The notes beneath the pieces are model-generated. The model was not told the origin of the DNA. It ran no database searches and saw nothing but the letters and a program-made list of their open reading frames with translations. A stretch of 64,000 bases of DNA. It comes from Paenibacillus taichungensis. Lineage in GTDB: Bacteria > Bacillota > Bacilli > Paenibacillales > Paenibacillaceae. The number at the start of each line of letters is the position of its first letter. The stretch's first letter is position 1. Made by a program: the position numbers and the translations under genes. Location of the stretch: contig NZ_QEVW01000003.1 of the NCBI RefSeq assembly GCF_003287275.1, positions 124,001 through 188,000 of the forward strand, written 5' to 3'. This document shows positions 1-8,870 of this stretch, piece after piece.

Positions 1-2256
1 GGAGATGTTATGGGTAATTACCATCCTCACGGGGATTCCTCCATCTATGAGGGGATGGTACGGATGGCACAGCCATGGAAAATGGGGCATATGCTCGTGG
101 ACGGTCATGGAAACTGGGGGTCACAGGATGATGACCCAGCAGCGGCCATGCGGTATACGGAGGCCCGTTTGTCGCCCATCGCAATGGAGATGCTGCGCGA
201 TATCGAGAAACGGACTGTTCTGTTTAAGGATAATTTTGATAATACGGCCAAAGAACCGGTTGTATTACCATCACGTTATCCGAACCTGCTGGTCAATGGT
301 GTAAGTGGGATATCGTCTGGTTTTGCAACGGAGATCCCTCCACATAATTTGCGTGAAACCATTGATGCTTGTATTGCTGTGATGGAGAAGCCGTCGATTG
401 AGCTGGACGAGATCATGATGTTCATGAAAGGGCCGGATTTTCCGACAGGCGGATTAATCATGGGCGGCGACGGCATTCTGGATGCTTACCGCACAGGCAA
501 AGGGCGGATCTATCTCCGCTCCAAAACCGATATCGAAAATATGCGCGGTGGCAAACAGCAAATCGTGATTACCGAGATCCCTTATCAGGTCGTAAAATCC
601 CGTCTGGTTACTGCGATGGAGAACATTCGACTTGAGAAAAAGGTTGAAGGAATTGCCGAAGTACGGGATGAGAGTGGGCGTGAAGGCCTGCGAATCGTGG
701 TTGAGCTGAAAAAAGAAGCAGATGCACAAGGTATTTTGGCTTATTTGCTGAAGAAAACCGACTTGCAGGTCACTTACAACTTTAACATGGTTGCGATTGT
801 AAACAAGGCCCCTCAGCAATTGGGATTGAAATCAATCCTCGAGGCTTATATTGCCCATCAGCGTGAAGTTGTGACGTTCCGTACCCGCTTTGAGCTGGAG
901 AAGGCGGAAGACCGTGCACATGTCCTGGAAGGTCTGGTAAAAGCTCTTAACATCCTTGATGAGGTCATTGCGGCTATTAAAGCTTCGAAGAACCGTCAGG
1001 ATGCTCAAAATAACCTGATGTGGATGTTTGGTTTCTCCGAGCGTCAAGCGGATTCCATTCTGACTTTGCAATTATACCGATTGACCAATCTGGAGATTAC
1101 TTCTCTGGAAAAGGAACTCGGTGAACTGATGAAGAAGATCGCGCAATTACGCTCCATTCTGGATAGTGACCGCAAGCTGATCGGAGTCATCCGCAAAGAG
1201 CTGATGGAGATTCGTGAGAAATACGGAATTGACCGTCGCTCAGCCATTCAGGGCGAAGTGGAAGAACTTAAGGTTAATCTGGAAGTGCTGGTGAACGCGG
1301 AAGATGTATTTGTCACTTTGTCCAAAGAGGGATACATCAAGCGTACAGGCATGCAGTCATTTACACGATCCGGCGGGGAACGTAACGCAAGTGGTGTGAA
1401 GGAAGGCGATTATATCGCTCAGGTCCTTGAAGTTAACACGCTGGAGAATCTGCTTGTATTTACGAAGAAAGGCCAGTATTTCCTGTTACCTGTGCATCAG
1501 GTACCGGAATTCAAGTGGAAAGATCCAGGAACGGCGATCGTCAACGTTATTCCACTGGCAAAAGACGATCGGATCTCAAGCGTGCTTGCTGTTAAATCTT
1601 TCGAAGAACCGGATCACAGTCTGGTCTTTGTCACTCGCAAAGGACAGGTTAAACGTACCGAGTTGAAGGAATACGTCACCAAGCGTTCCGGTGCAGTAGC
1701 CGCATGCAAAGTCGGCAAGGATGATGAGGTATTATCCGTTCATCTAAGTACAGGTGGCAAAGATATCATGCTGATTACCAAAGAAGCCATGGCTATCCGT
1801 TTCCGTGAGGATGAAGTAAATCCGATGGGGCGTGTGTCTGGAGGCGTACGTGGTATTCAGTTAAAAGAAACGGATGAAGTTGTATCTGTTCTGTGGGTGG
1901 AAGGCGATGAAGGCGAGGTTGCTATATTATCTGACTTGGGTTATGGCAAACGCTCTTTACTGCTGGATTATGCTCTGCAGAGCCGTGGTGGCAAGGGACT
2001 GGCAACATTTGAATTCAAGGAAGGCAAACGGGTGAAACCGAACGGTAGCCGAATTGTCGGAGCATTCTATTGTCGGGAACAACGAAATGTAACGGTGATG
2101 ACCAAAGAAGGTCAATCACATCACATTTCTTCCGAAGCTGTACCTATTACTGAACGGAAACATATTGGTAAATTGCTTGTGCATGTGGATAAACAGGATG
2201 AAATTGTGGAGCTTATCATGGATCTCGCAGAGAATCAGGCAGCTTCTTCCTCCTAA
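1..2256 (+). CDS. parC: DNA topoisomerase IV subunit A (5' truncated by window edge)
   Basis: ParC cuts and religates DNA in the ParC2ParE2 topoisomerase IV complex, mainly to decatenate daughter chromosomes. The reading frame is open from base 1 with no start; 751 residues are visible and roughly 70 N-terminal residues lie outside. The catalytic tyrosine is in the RYTEARLS motif at visible residue 52, preceded by the conserved GNYHPHGD stretch. The coiled-coil arm of the breakage-reunion domain follows, and the C-terminal half has beta-pinwheel repeats such as GYIKRT and GQVKRT. ParC rather than GyrA is chosen because the C-terminal domain lacks a recognisable GyrA box and the text resembles Bacillus ParC; GyrA is the main alternative. 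A nested hairpin terminator follows at once, so the next gene is a separate unit. Confidence 0.93.
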   Translation, partial: GDVMGNYHPHGDSSIYEGMVRMAQPWKMGHMLVDGHGNWGSQDDDPAAAMRYTEARLSPIAMEMLRDIEKRTVLFKDNFDNTAKEPVVLPSRYPNLLVNGVSGISSGFATEIPPHNLRETIDACIAVMEKPSIELDEIMMFMKGPDFPTGGLIMGGDGILDAYRTGKGRIYLRSKTDIENMRGGKQQIVITEIPYQVVKSRLVTAMENIRLEKKVEGIAEVRDESGREGLRIVVELKKEADAQGILAYLLKKTDLQVTYNFNMVAIVNKAPQQLGLKSILEAYIAHQREVVTFRTRFELEKAEDRAHVLEGLVKALNILDEVIAAIKASKNRQDAQNNLMWMFGFSERQADSILTLQLYRLTNLEITSLEKELGELMKKIAQLRSILDSDRKLIGVIRKELMEIREKYGIDRRSAIQGEVEELKVNLEVLVNAEDVFVTLSKEGYIKRTGMQSFTRSGGERNASGVKEGDYIAQVLEVNTLENLLVFTKKGQYFLLPVHQVPEFKWKDPGTAIVNVIPLAKDDRISSVLAVKSFEEPDHSLVFVTRKGQVKRTELKEYVTKRSGAVAACKVGKDDEVLSVHLSTGGKDIMLITKEAMAIRFREDEVNPMGRVSGGVRGIQLKETDEVVSVLWVEGDEGEVAILSDLGYGKRSLLLDYALQSRGGKGLATFEFKEGKRVKPNGSRIVGAFYCREQRNVTVMTKEGQSHHISSEAVPITERKHIGKLLVHVDKQDEIVELIMDLAENQAASSS

Positions 2257-2269
2257 TCAGGATTCAATA

Positions 2270-2320
2270 AAGACTCTTTGCAGAACAGGGAAGCCTGTCA
2301 TGTGAAGAGTCTTATTTTGT
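2270..2320 (+). terminator. Rho-independent terminator after parC
   Basis: Arms AAGACTCTT (2270-2278) and AAGAGTCTT (2305-2313) pair around an inner ACAGG/CCTGT hairpin and are followed by a T-rich tract. Confidence 0.8.
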
Positions 2321-2350
2321 TGTTCAGACGCGGATTAAAAGAGGACCTCC

Positions 2351-2401
2351 ATGCGAAGTTTAACAACCTTCGTCGATTACGGTCGATCGCTGGGAAATTG
2401 A
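2351..2401 (+). CDS. Possible 16-residue leader peptide upstream of a MarR gene
   Basis: An ATG at 2351 sits 5 nt after AAGAGGA and opens a 16-codon frame (MRSLTTFVDYGRSLGN) ending in TGA, about 85 nt before the MarR gene at 2486. A small CGAAG/CTTCG hairpin lies inside it. Attenuating leader peptides are known upstream of some MarR-family genes. Nothing but the Shine-Dalgarno, the spacing and the position supports this one, so it may be chance. Confidence 0.2.
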   Translation: MRSLTTFVDYGRSLGN

Positions 2402-2485
2402 AAAAAGGCAGCAGGAATGCGGCTTTGAAGGGCGAAAACTTAAGCAGGTGAAGTGATAACCGGTTGCAGAGAGGAGCGATTCAAG

Positions 2486-2923
2486 ATGTATAATTCCGAT
2501 TTTGCCAAGTGTTGGTCAAGGCTGACCAAGGACTACAAACTGCATATGGATCATGAGCTGGCACCGTCGTTAACAGAGGCGCAGCTGGCAGTACTGGAGG
2601 TTCTTGAGGATCACGAGAAGATGAAACCATCCGATCTGATTCCTTTTCTGGCCACAACACCCGCAGCAGTGACGATGTTGTTGGATCGTATGGAGAAAAA
2701 CGGACTGATTCGCCGGGATCGGGATGATCAGGATCGACGAATTGTATGGGTTTCCCTATCTGATAAGGGACGCATGGAGACCGAACGTGGAATCACGATT
2801 CGTAATGAATTTATGAATTCCGTTCTCAGCAATATTTCAATGCATAACCAGCAATTGCTGGTATATCTACTAGGCAAAATGACGACACCAAAAACAAAAG
2901 AGCATGCGTTGTCCACATCTTAA
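2486..2923 (+). CDS. MarR-family transcriptional regulator
   Basis: A 145-residue winged-helix regulator. MarR proteins bind DNA as dimers and usually release it on binding small phenolic or oxidising compounds. The wHTH spans about residues 30-100, with the recognition helix near TTPAAVTMLLDRMEKNGLI and the wing at RRDRDDQDRRIVWVSLSDKG. The frame extends upstream to a GTG at 2453, but GAGGAG at 2471-2476 is well placed only for the ATG at 2486, so I use that. It has its own terminator and is not translationally coupled to any gene, so its target is unclear. It could control itself or the MarR/exporter operon next door. Confidence 0.88.
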   Translation: MYNSDFAKCWSRLTKDYKLHMDHELAPSLTEAQLAVLEVLEDHEKMKPSDLIPFLATTPAAVTMLLDRMEKNGLIRRDRDDQDRRIVWVSLSDKGRMETERGITIRNEFMNSVLSNISMHNQQLLVYLLGKMTTPKTKEHALSTS

Positions 2924-2947
2924 TGCCGATGGACGGACGAATAATAG

Positions 2948-2996
2948 TAACCATGGAACTCTTGCAGAACATGCAGGAGGGCTATGGTTATTTTTT
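2948..2996 (+). terminator. Rho-independent terminator
   Basis: TAACCAT (2948-2954) pairs with ATGGTTA (2984-2990) around an inner TGCA/TGCA and CTC/GAG helix, followed by six T. It ends the first MarR transcript. Confidence 0.8.
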
Positions 2997-3071
2997 ATTG
3001 ATGTGTACTTTAAAGAGTTTTGCCGGCTTTGAACATCTAAGAATAATCTCTGAAAATTTATATGTAAAGAG

Positions 3072-3099
3072 TTGACTATGTAAATATTTTTGTTATAAT
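3072..3099 (+). promoter_or_regulatory. Sigma-A promoter of the MarR-MFS operon
   Basis: TTGACT at 3072-3077 and a perfect TATAAT at 3094-3099 are 16 nt apart. The operator palindrome lies just downstream, where bound repressor would block transcription initiation or clearance. Confidence 0.8.
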
Positions 3100-3116
3100 A
3101 AGTAATTGTTCCCCTG

Positions 3117-3136
3117 ATATTTCGTGTACGAAATAT
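3117..3136. promoter_or_regulatory. Palindromic operator, probably for the adjacent MarR protein
   Basis: Arms ATATTTCGT and ACGAAATAT are perfect 9-bp inverted repeats separated by GT. Size and symmetry fit a MarR dimer site. It sits between the promoter at 3072-3099 and the MarR start at 3165, the usual arrangement for autorepression. Assignment to this regulator is inference. Confidence 0.75.
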
Positions 3137-3164
3137 TATATTCCATAAGTAAAAGGGTGAATTA

Positions 3165-3611
3165 ATGTCTGACACATATGAAGTATTCTACATTATTAAT
3201 TCGTTTCGGCAGGTCAATCAAATGCTCTTCCGGGCATTCTGGAATGAAAACAAGGAAATTGAGCTCACTTCGATCCAATTTATGGTGTTATCCATTTTGA
3301 GAGAGCGCCCTTCGATCGGTATCAATGAAGTGGCTGAGCTCTGTCATATGGGCAGCAGTTCCATGAGCGCTGTGGTGGAGCGCCTGGTCAAGGGCGAGTA
3401 CATTGTTCGAACGCGTTCCGACTCGGACCGTCGATCCGTAAAGCTTCAGATTACGGGCAAAGGAGAACGGGCTCAGCAGGAAACACACCAATTGTGGATG
3501 GAGCGAGTGTCACCTATTCTGGATATCCCGAAGGAAGACCTTGAGCACCTGCTAAGAATTCATAATCAAATGATTGAAAAGTTAGAAGGAAGAGAGATGA
3601 ACAACCAATGA
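3165..3611 (+). CDS. MarR-family regulator of the adjacent drug exporter
   Basis: A 148-residue MarR protein with a wHTH at about residues 35-100 (recognition helix around GSSSMSAVVERLVKGEYI, wing with SDSDRRSVKLQITGKG). The start at 3165 follows AAAGGGTG at a normal distance. Its stop overlaps the start of the exporter gene by four bases (ATGA), so the two are translationally coupled. With the palindrome at 3117-3136 this looks like a classic repressor-pump pair, in which a toxic compound releases the repressor and turns the exporter on. The inducer cannot be read from sequence. Confidence 0.9.
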   Translation: MSDTYEVFYIINSFRQVNQMLFRAFWNENKEIELTSIQFMVLSILRERPSIGINEVAELCHMGSSSMSAVVERLVKGEYIVRTRSDSDRRSVKLQITGKGERAQQETHQLWMERVSPILDIPKEDLEHLLRIHNQMIEKLEGREMNNQ

Positions 3612-5119
3612 GTACTACTGCAGCAGCAGCGCCATCCTCAGCGATGGACAATATTAAGAAAGGCCCGATTGTGGCCGCATTGTTAATCGGTGCATTCGTC
3701 GCCTTCCTGAACCAAACGTTGATGAACGTAGCTCTTCCTAAAATCATGGAGGACCTCGGCATCGGCGCGAATAAAGCCCAATGGCTGACTACAGGTTATA
3801 TGCTCGTCAATGGTGTATTGATTCCGGTTACGGCGTATCTGATCGCCAAATTTTCGACACGTCAAATTTTCATTACGGCTATGACGCTCTTTACTTTAGG
3901 AACCTTGGTCTGTGGTTTAAGTCCGAACTTTGGTATTCTGATGGTAGGTCGTGTTATTCAAGCGGCAGGTGCAGGTATCCTGATGCCACTGATGACAGTT
4001 GTATTCTTGACAATCTTCCCGATTGAGAAACGTGGTCAGGCCATGGGTACGATGGGGATCGCAATGATTCTCGCTCCGGCCATTGGACCAACACTTTCAG
4101 GTTATGTGGTTGAGCATTATTCCTGGAGACTATTGTTCTATATCATTTTGCCATTCTCCGTTATTGCAACTGCAATCGGTATTGCGTTTGTCAAAAATGT
4201 AACACGTCAATCCAAACCTAAATTGGACTATCCAGGTGTTATTTTATCTACACTCGGTTTTGGTAGCTTGTTGTACGGCTTCAGTGATGCGGGTACAGAC
4301 GGATGGGGCAGTGCAATTGTAATTGCTTGTCTGGTTGTAGGGGCCATTTCCCTGATCCTGTTCGTTATTAGACAGATGACAACCGATCATCCGCTGTTGG
4401 AGTTCCGTATTTTCAAATACAACATGTATACATTAACAACGATCATTAACATGCTCGTTACGATGGCGATGTTCGCCGGTATGATTTTGCTTCCGATTTT
4501 CTTGCAAAATATTCGTGGATTCTCACCAATTGAATCTGGTTTGCTGATGATGCCAGGCGCCATCCTGATGGGGATTATGTCTCCAATCACAGGTCGCATC
4601 TTCGATAAAGTCGGAGCACGCTGGTTATCCGTTGCCGGCCTTGCAATTACCGCTATCACAACTTGGGGGCTCAGCCGCCTGTCGATTGACACTACTTATG
4701 GTTACATGATGTTTATCTACACAGCTCGTATGTTTGGTATGTCGATGTTGATGATGCCAATTCAAACAGCGGGTCTGAATCAGCTTCCACAGCGCCTGAA
4801 TGCACATGGTACAGCGATGTCCAACACATTGCGTACAGTTGCGGGTGCGATTGGTACAGCGATTCTCGTTACGATTATGAGTAGTAAGCTGAAATCCCAT
4901 CTGGCAGATACCCTGGCTACAGGCCAAATCGCTACAGATGATAAGGCTGCAATGCTTCGTGCTACTGCAGATGCAACAATCTACGGCGTAAACTATGCAT
5001 TTGTTGTAGCGACAGCGATGACTGTAGTTGCTCTGCTGCTGGCGTTCTTTATCCGTAAAACAAAACCGGCTATTGAACCTGTACCAACTGAGCAACAAAA
5101 AGTGAATGCAACAGCATAA
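3608..5119 (+). CDS. MFS drug:H+ antiporter, DHA2 (EmrB/QacA) family, 14 TM
   Basis: A 503-residue membrane transporter expected to export drugs or detergents in exchange for protons. Length and spacing of hydrophobic segments fit the 14-helix DHA2 family. TM1 carries a variant of the DHA2 motif, LNQTLMNVALPKI, where many members have LDxTIVNVALP. Helix 5 has the motif-C-like stretch APAIGPTLSGY. The N-terminal 18 residues and the C-terminal tail after about 485 are cytosolic and hydrophilic. It is the second gene of the MarR operon (4-nt overlap) and ends before a strong terminator. Close relatives are LmrB- and Mdr-type pumps; the substrate is unknown. Confidence 0.9.
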   Translation: MSTTAAAAPSSAMDNIKKGPIVAALLIGAFVAFLNQTLMNVALPKIMEDLGIGANKAQWLTTGYMLVNGVLIPVTAYLIAKFSTRQIFITAMTLFTLGTLVCGLSPNFGILMVGRVIQAAGAGILMPLMTVVFLTIFPIEKRGQAMGTMGIAMILAPAIGPTLSGYVVEHYSWRLLFYIILPFSVIATAIGIAFVKNVTRQSKPKLDYPGVILSTLGFGSLLYGFSDAGTDGWGSAIVIACLVVGAISLILFVIRQMTTDHPLLEFRIFKYNMYTLTTIINMLVTMAMFAGMILLPIFLQNIRGFSPIESGLLMMPGAILMGIMSPITGRIFDKVGARWLSVAGLAITAITTWGLSRLSIDTTYGYMMFIYTARMFGMSMLMMPIQTAGLNQLPQRLNAHGTAMSNTLRTVAGAIGTAILVTIMSSKLKSHLADTLATGQIATDDKAAMLRATADATIYGVNYAFVVATAMTVVALLLAFFIRKTKPAIEPVPTEQQKVNATA

Positions 5120-5170
5120 ATCATCCTTGATTACTGTTATTATTCATTCTATAAAGGTACTATAAATACA

Positions 5171-5210
5171 AAAGAGAGTTCAGGCAGATCACACTGCCTG
5201 AACTCTCTTT
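5171..5210. terminator. Bidirectional terminator between convergent genes
   Basis: A perfect 17-bp stem, 5171-5187 pairing with 5194-5210, with a 6-nt loop. It ends in T-rich sequence on the + strand and is preceded by A residues, so it can serve both the exporter and the leftward alkyltransferase-like gene. Confidence 0.9.
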
Positions 5211-5231
5211 TTGTTATGCCTTGTGTTGACA

Positions 5232-5576
5232 TTATTCTTCATCTGTCGATAGATCAAGGAGGAAGGTAGGACCAGGATCATGACCGAACAGTCTGAGGTT
5301 GATGCTTCCATCCATCTGGAATTCAACACCCTCGCTAATGAGCTCCGTTTCCTGCATGAGGCGTGAATGCTCGTCGGGAATGGCAATCAGACCTTTGGCG
5401 TTGACGACGCGGTGCCAGGGAAGACGCTCCTTCCGGCTCATGGAGTGCAGAATGCGTACAACCTGTCTAGCAGCTCTCGGGCTGCCTGCATGAGCGGCAA
5501 TCTGTCCATACGTCATGACTTTTCCTTCGGGGATTGCTGCAATGATGGCGACGACCTGTTTCGTAAAAGGTGTTAT
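5232..5576 (-). CDS. Alkyltransferase-like protein (ATL, MGMT family) with probable ATA start
   Basis: ATL proteins bind O6-alkylguanine in DNA and hand the lesion to nucleotide excision repair. They resemble methylguanine methyltransferase, but the reactive cysteine of PCHR is replaced, here by Trp in LPWHRVVNAKG. The DNA-binding helix-turn-helix is visible at TYGQIAAHAGSPRAARQV. The first ATG (5516) lies inside conserved sequence. The family N-terminus (TPFTKQVVAIIAAIPEGKVM) continues in frame upstream, with no ATG, GTG or TTG back to the previous stop. An ATA codon at 5576-5574 sits exactly where the initiator should be, 7 nt after AAAGGAAG, giving 114 residues. It is either an unusual start or a mutated start codon. 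Confidence 0.75.
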   Translation of the reverse strand: MTPFTKQVVAIIAAIPEGKVMTYGQIAAHAGSPRAARQVVRILHSMSRKERLPWHRVVNAKGLIAIPDEHSRLMQETELISEGVEFQMDGSINLRLFGHDPGPTFLLDLSTDEE

Positions 5577-5695
5577 AGTAGGTCTTCCTTTCCATTGGAG
5601 TAAAAAAACCGCGCCATTCAGATAAGGAATCTGGATGACACGGTTTACGGTCAGATTTGACCTGATCCTGTGAATGATTATTTTAAATATATCAA

Positions 5696-6427
5696 TTAAT
5701 GTTCTGATTTAAATGCTTTATCATACACAGCAGCCGGCCACTCTGCCCATGGGAATTCATGGGGAGGCAGGGACTGCAGGACAATTTCTTCCTTTGTTAC
5801 CGGGTGGGGAAAAGCAGCGATGGCAGACCAGAGAGCAATTTGTTGACCAGGCTTATTCACACCTGCACCGTACTTTTGATCTCCAAACAGGGGGCAGCCA
5901 ATCTCTTTCATTTGGACACGAATCTGATGAGATCTGCCTGTGTGCAGTTCGATGTGAACCAGACTGTAACGGTCGGTTTCGCCGATGACCCGGTAATCCA
6001 ACACAGCATCTTTACCGCCAACTGTACCTTTAGGAACAACGGTGACGGTATTGGTACGTGCATCTTTCAGCAGCGTGTGTTTTAACGTTCCTTGTTTTGC
6101 AGGCAGCTTGCCATGTACAACAGCCGCATATATTTTGCGGAAATGACGTCCCCGAACCGTCTCGGATAATCTTGAAGCCGCCTTCGATGTTTTGGCAAAA
6201 ATCATGGCACCACCAACCGGGCGGTCAAGACGATGTACTAATCCGAGATAGACGTTGCCAGGTTTGTTATAGCGTTCTTTCAAATCCTGTTTCAGCAGTG
6301 TGAGCAAATCCGGATCACCTGATGCATCTTCCTGGGTAGGTACATTGACCGGTTTCGTGATGCCTAACAGATGATTGTCCTCAAACAGAATCGGAATATT
6401 TCCCGTTGTTTGCGAATGTTCGGACAT
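5696..6427 (-). CDS. RluA-family pseudouridine synthase
   Basis: A 243-residue enzyme that isomerises uridine to pseudouridine in rRNA or tRNA. The catalytic aspartate is D68 in the signature HRLDRPVGG. Further family motifs include TGRSHQIRVQMKEIGCPLFGDQKYG. No N-terminal S4 domain is present, so it resembles the short single-domain RluA/TruC-like proteins. The frame opens earlier, but the ATG at 6427 lies 2 nt after the stop of the upstream methyltransferase gene and is the natural coupled start. The pairing with a 23S-rRNA-type methyltransferase suggests an RNA-modification operon. The exact target uridine is unknown. Confidence 0.88.
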   Translation of the reverse strand: MSEHSQTTGNIPILFEDNHLLGITKPVNVPTQEDASGDPDLLTLLKQDLKERYNKPGNVYLGLVHRLDRPVGGAMIFAKTSKAASRLSETVRGRHFRKIYAAVVHGKLPAKQGTLKHTLLKDARTNTVTVVPKGTVGGKDAVLDYRVIGETDRYSLVHIELHTGRSHQIRVQMKEIGCPLFGDQKYGAGVNKPGQQIALWSAIAAFPHPVTKEEIVLQSLPPHEFPWAEWPAAVYDKAFKSEH

Positions 6428-6429
6428 AA

Positions 6430-7293
6430 TCAGGACTCCCAGCGGCCCAAGATGCCGCATGGCAGATCCAGACCACTACGGGTAATTGGAAGCCCAATTT
6501 CACCAGCTGTAATTTGACCGCCGTATTGGGCAGACATCGTCATTGTCAGCATGTTGCGCAGAACTGTAGACGAAATCCCGGTTGTGTAGGAATTGACCAG
6601 CATGAATAATGGGTTATCGGACAAAATTTCCATACAGGATTTAAGGAAAGGATAGAGGTTCTCTTCCAGCTTCCATGTCTCTCCGTTAGGGCCGCGGCCA
6701 TAAGAAGGCGGGTCCATAATAATCGCGTCATACCGATTGCCACGACGTTGTTCGCGCTGTACGAATTTGAATACATCATCTGTAATGAAACGAACAGGAC
6801 GATCCGCGAGGCCGGATAATTGAACATTTTCTTTGGCCCACTGTACCATGCCTTTAGCCGCATCCACGTGCACAACTGAAGCTCCGGCATAAGCTGCAGC
6901 AACTGTTGCGCCGCCTGTATATGCAAACAGGTTCAGTACAGAGATGGGACGTCCTGCTCCTGCGATTTTATCCATCATCCAGCTCCAGTTAGCCGCTTGT
7001 TCAGGGAACAGACCGGTATGTTTGAAGCTGGTTGGTTTGATGTGAAATTTCAGGTTCTCATATCCGATGGTCCAGCGTTCTGGGATCGGTTTTTTCATAT
7101 CCCAGCTGCCGCCACCCGAAGAACTGCGGTGATAATGGCCGTGAACCTGGCGCCATTCATTGGTTTCTTTTTCAAGGGGCCAAATGATCTGTGGATCGGG
7201 TCTACGCAAAATCACATCGCCCCAACGCTCCAGCTTTTCGCCGCCTCCTGTATCGATTACTTCATAGTCCTTCCAGTTCTTTGCTACGTACAT
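6430..7293 (-). CDS. Class I SAM-dependent methyltransferase, RlmI/RlmK-like
   Basis: A 287-residue Rossmann-fold methyltransferase. Motif I is NLFAYTGGATVAAAYAGA with the acidic VHVDAAKG at the end of strand 2. The catalytic-loop motif is DPPSYGRG, typical of the COG1092 group of rRNA cytosine-C5 methyltransferases. The N-terminal PUA domain of full-length RlmI (about 390 residues) is absent or reduced; instead there is a short segment with WPLEKE and a glycine/serine-rich stretch (SSSGGGSWD). It is the first gene of a leftward group with the pseudouridine synthase. rRNA as substrate is inferred from the family and the neighbour. Confidence 0.82.
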   Translation of the reverse strand: MYVAKNWKDYEVIDTGGGEKLERWGDVILRRPDPQIIWPLEKETNEWRQVHGHYHRSSSGGGSWDMKKPIPERWTIGYENLKFHIKPTSFKHTGLFPEQAANWSWMMDKIAGAGRPISVLNLFAYTGGATVAAAYAGASVVHVDAAKGMVQWAKENVQLSGLADRPVRFITDDVFKFVQREQRRGNRYDAIIMDPPSYGRGPNGETWKLEENLYPFLKSCMEILSDNPLFMLVNSYTTGISSTVLRNMLTMTMSAQYGGQITAGEIGLPITRSGLDLPCGILGRWES

Positions 7294-7455
7294 AATGATT
7301 TATCCATCCTTCAAAAGTCATTTGGATACTATTGTACAACAAAAAAGGGCCTGTACGCCAGTTGTGGTAGGCGCCTGAAAGGGTGCAGCGCCTAATATGG
7401 TGTTGAATTTGGTCCATCACCATATACTGAAATGGAAACCGATTGAAAATTTAAT

Positions 7456-7485
7456 TTGACAATGATAATCATTATCACATATGAT
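7456..7485 (+). promoter_or_regulatory. Fur-controlled promoter of the flavodoxin operon
   Basis: TTGACA at 7456-7461 and TATGAT at 7480-7485 are 18 nt apart. A perfect 7-1-7 Fur box, TGATAAT-C-ATTATCA (7463-7477), fills the spacer, so iron-loaded Fur would exclude RNA polymerase. Confidence 0.88.
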
Positions 7486-7555
7486 TTTGATAAATTCAAA
7501 TGTTACTTCTTCAGGAATAGTATGACATGATCAATAAAAAGTGAGGGAAAAATAG

Positions 7556-8008
7556 ATGGCTAAATTGTTAGTGGCTTATGCAAGTATGACAGGAAATACG
7601 GAAGAGATTGCGGAACTGATCGTCGAAGGAATTAAAAAAGGTGGGCATGAAGTGGATCTCAAGTCCGTAACGGATTGCAATGCAGCTGATGTACTTGATT
7701 ATGACGGGTTTCTCATTGGGGTATACACGTGGGGAGACGGTGAACTGCCGGATGAATTCCTCGATTTTTACGAAGAGCTGGATGAGCTAGATCTGAGTGG
7801 CAAACGGGCAGCGGTGTTCGGAAGCGGGGATACTTCTTACGAGCAGTACTGCGGAGCCGTTGATCTCGCGGCAGCGAAGCTGGTGGAACGTGGGGCGGAG
7901 GTATCTCCAGAGATGCTGAAGATTGAATACAGTCCGTTGGAGCAGGAGAAGGATACGTGCCGTGACTTTGGCAAACGTTTTGCTGCTGCCGGATTACAGG
8001 TGTCCTAA
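7556..8008 (+). CDS. Flavodoxin, iron-starvation type
   Basis: A 150-residue FMN electron carrier that replaces ferredoxin when iron is scarce. The phosphate-binding loop is ASMTGNTEEIAE near the N-terminus, followed by the YTWGDGELPDEF and FGSGDTSYEQYCGAVD isoalloxazine-binding loops, as in short-chain flavodoxins. The ATG at 7556 follows GTGAGGGAAAA. The gene lies directly behind a perfect Fur box, which supports induction under iron limitation. It heads an apparent operon with an uncharacterised gene and a nitroreductase-like gene. Length and motifs are normal. Confidence 0.95.
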   Translation: MAKLLVAYASMTGNTEEIAELIVEGIKKGGHEVDLKSVTDCNAADVLDYDGFLIGVYTWGDGELPDEFLDFYEELDELDLSGKRAAVFGSGDTSYEQYCGAVDLAAAKLVERGAEVSPEMLKIEYSPLEQEKDTCRDFGKRFAAAGLQVS

Positions 8009-8014
8009 GGACTC

Positions 8015-8818
8015 ATGTTAAGACATAATGTTCAGGCAGCTCTGCAGCCGGGAATGTCAGACACACCGGTACGGCTGCTTGAAGATTACAGATTGGAAGA
8101 GATGCTGCGCAGCCCGCATCGGTTCATCCGCCCGGAACCGGAGGCTGAACAGCGCTCACCGCTGCAATGGAGACACCGTGTACAATATGCAGTCAGCCAT
8201 GCAGTTAATGCCTTTTACAGTATGGACCCGGAAGTGCGCAAAGAGGTGCCTGTACAATATTTACTCGAAAAGTGGTGGCCTAGAAAGGCAACCGGATTCG
8301 AATCGGTACTTCATTACTGGGATGTAAAAAACAAAATTACGGATGAATTATCCCTTGCAATTGCCATGAACGATGATTTGAAGCATCCGACCATTCTGTT
8401 TGAACAATGGCGAACGGAGCTTCCTAGCTTGTCCATGCATCTGTCCATGATCTTCCAGGCTGCCTGGCAGCCAGAGGGCTGGGATTCACTGCTCATCCAA
8501 AAATATATGGTTGTCCATGATCCAAATGTGGTTGAGGCGTTCCAGCATATGGTGAGTGTGTTCTGCTGGGAAGCATTTGGCAAGCTGCCAGGCATGATCG
8601 AAATCTATTGTTTGCTTGAAGGTCGCAAGATTCGATATATCCCGGGACGTCAATCGCTTGTCCGTTCGATGGATTATATTCGACTGATTCGTGACAGCAT
8701 TCCGAGCACAGAGAAGGTGGAGTCTGACCAATTTACGGTTCGGGACAAAGCCAGAGTGCATGAAGAGGTCGATCGGTGGAGAAGTGAGACTGAACCGAAA
8801 AAAAACTGGTTGATGTAA
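8015..8818 (+). CDS. Uncharacterised protein in the Fur-controlled flavodoxin operon
   Basis: A 267-residue soluble protein I do not recognise. It begins 6 nt after the flavodoxin stop, behind AAGGA; an alternative ATG is at 8054. There is no signal peptide or membrane segment. The start of the mature sequence (YRLEEMLRSPHRFIRP, then a tryptophan-rich helix WRHRVQYAVSHAVNAFY) faintly recalls the N-terminus of PD-(D/E)XK nucleases of the RecB/Cas4 group. A later segment, GKLPGMIEIYCLLEGRK, could be a degenerate core strand, but I see no convincing catalytic set. Position between a flavodoxin and a flavin reductase-like gene suggests a role during iron limitation. Confidence 0.7.
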   Translation: MLRHNVQAALQPGMSDTPVRLLEDYRLEEMLRSPHRFIRPEPEAEQRSPLQWRHRVQYAVSHAVNAFYSMDPEVRKEVPVQYLLEKWWPRKATGFESVLHYWDVKNKITDELSLAIAMNDDLKHPTILFEQWRTELPSLSMHLSMIFQAAWQPEGWDSLLIQKYMVVHDPNVVEAFQHMVSVFCWEAFGKLPGMIEIYCLLEGRKIRYIPGRQSLVRSMDYIRLIRDSIPSTEKVESDQFTVRDKARVHEEVDRWRSETEPKKNWLM

Positions 8819-8870
8819 AGCAAGACAAGGGATGTTGTGATATATCGTGCAGATTAAGGAGGGATGAGCC

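Noticed and set aside
454-819. 121-codon minus-strand frame inside parC
   Set aside because: Shadow of parC; no ribosome site or homology.
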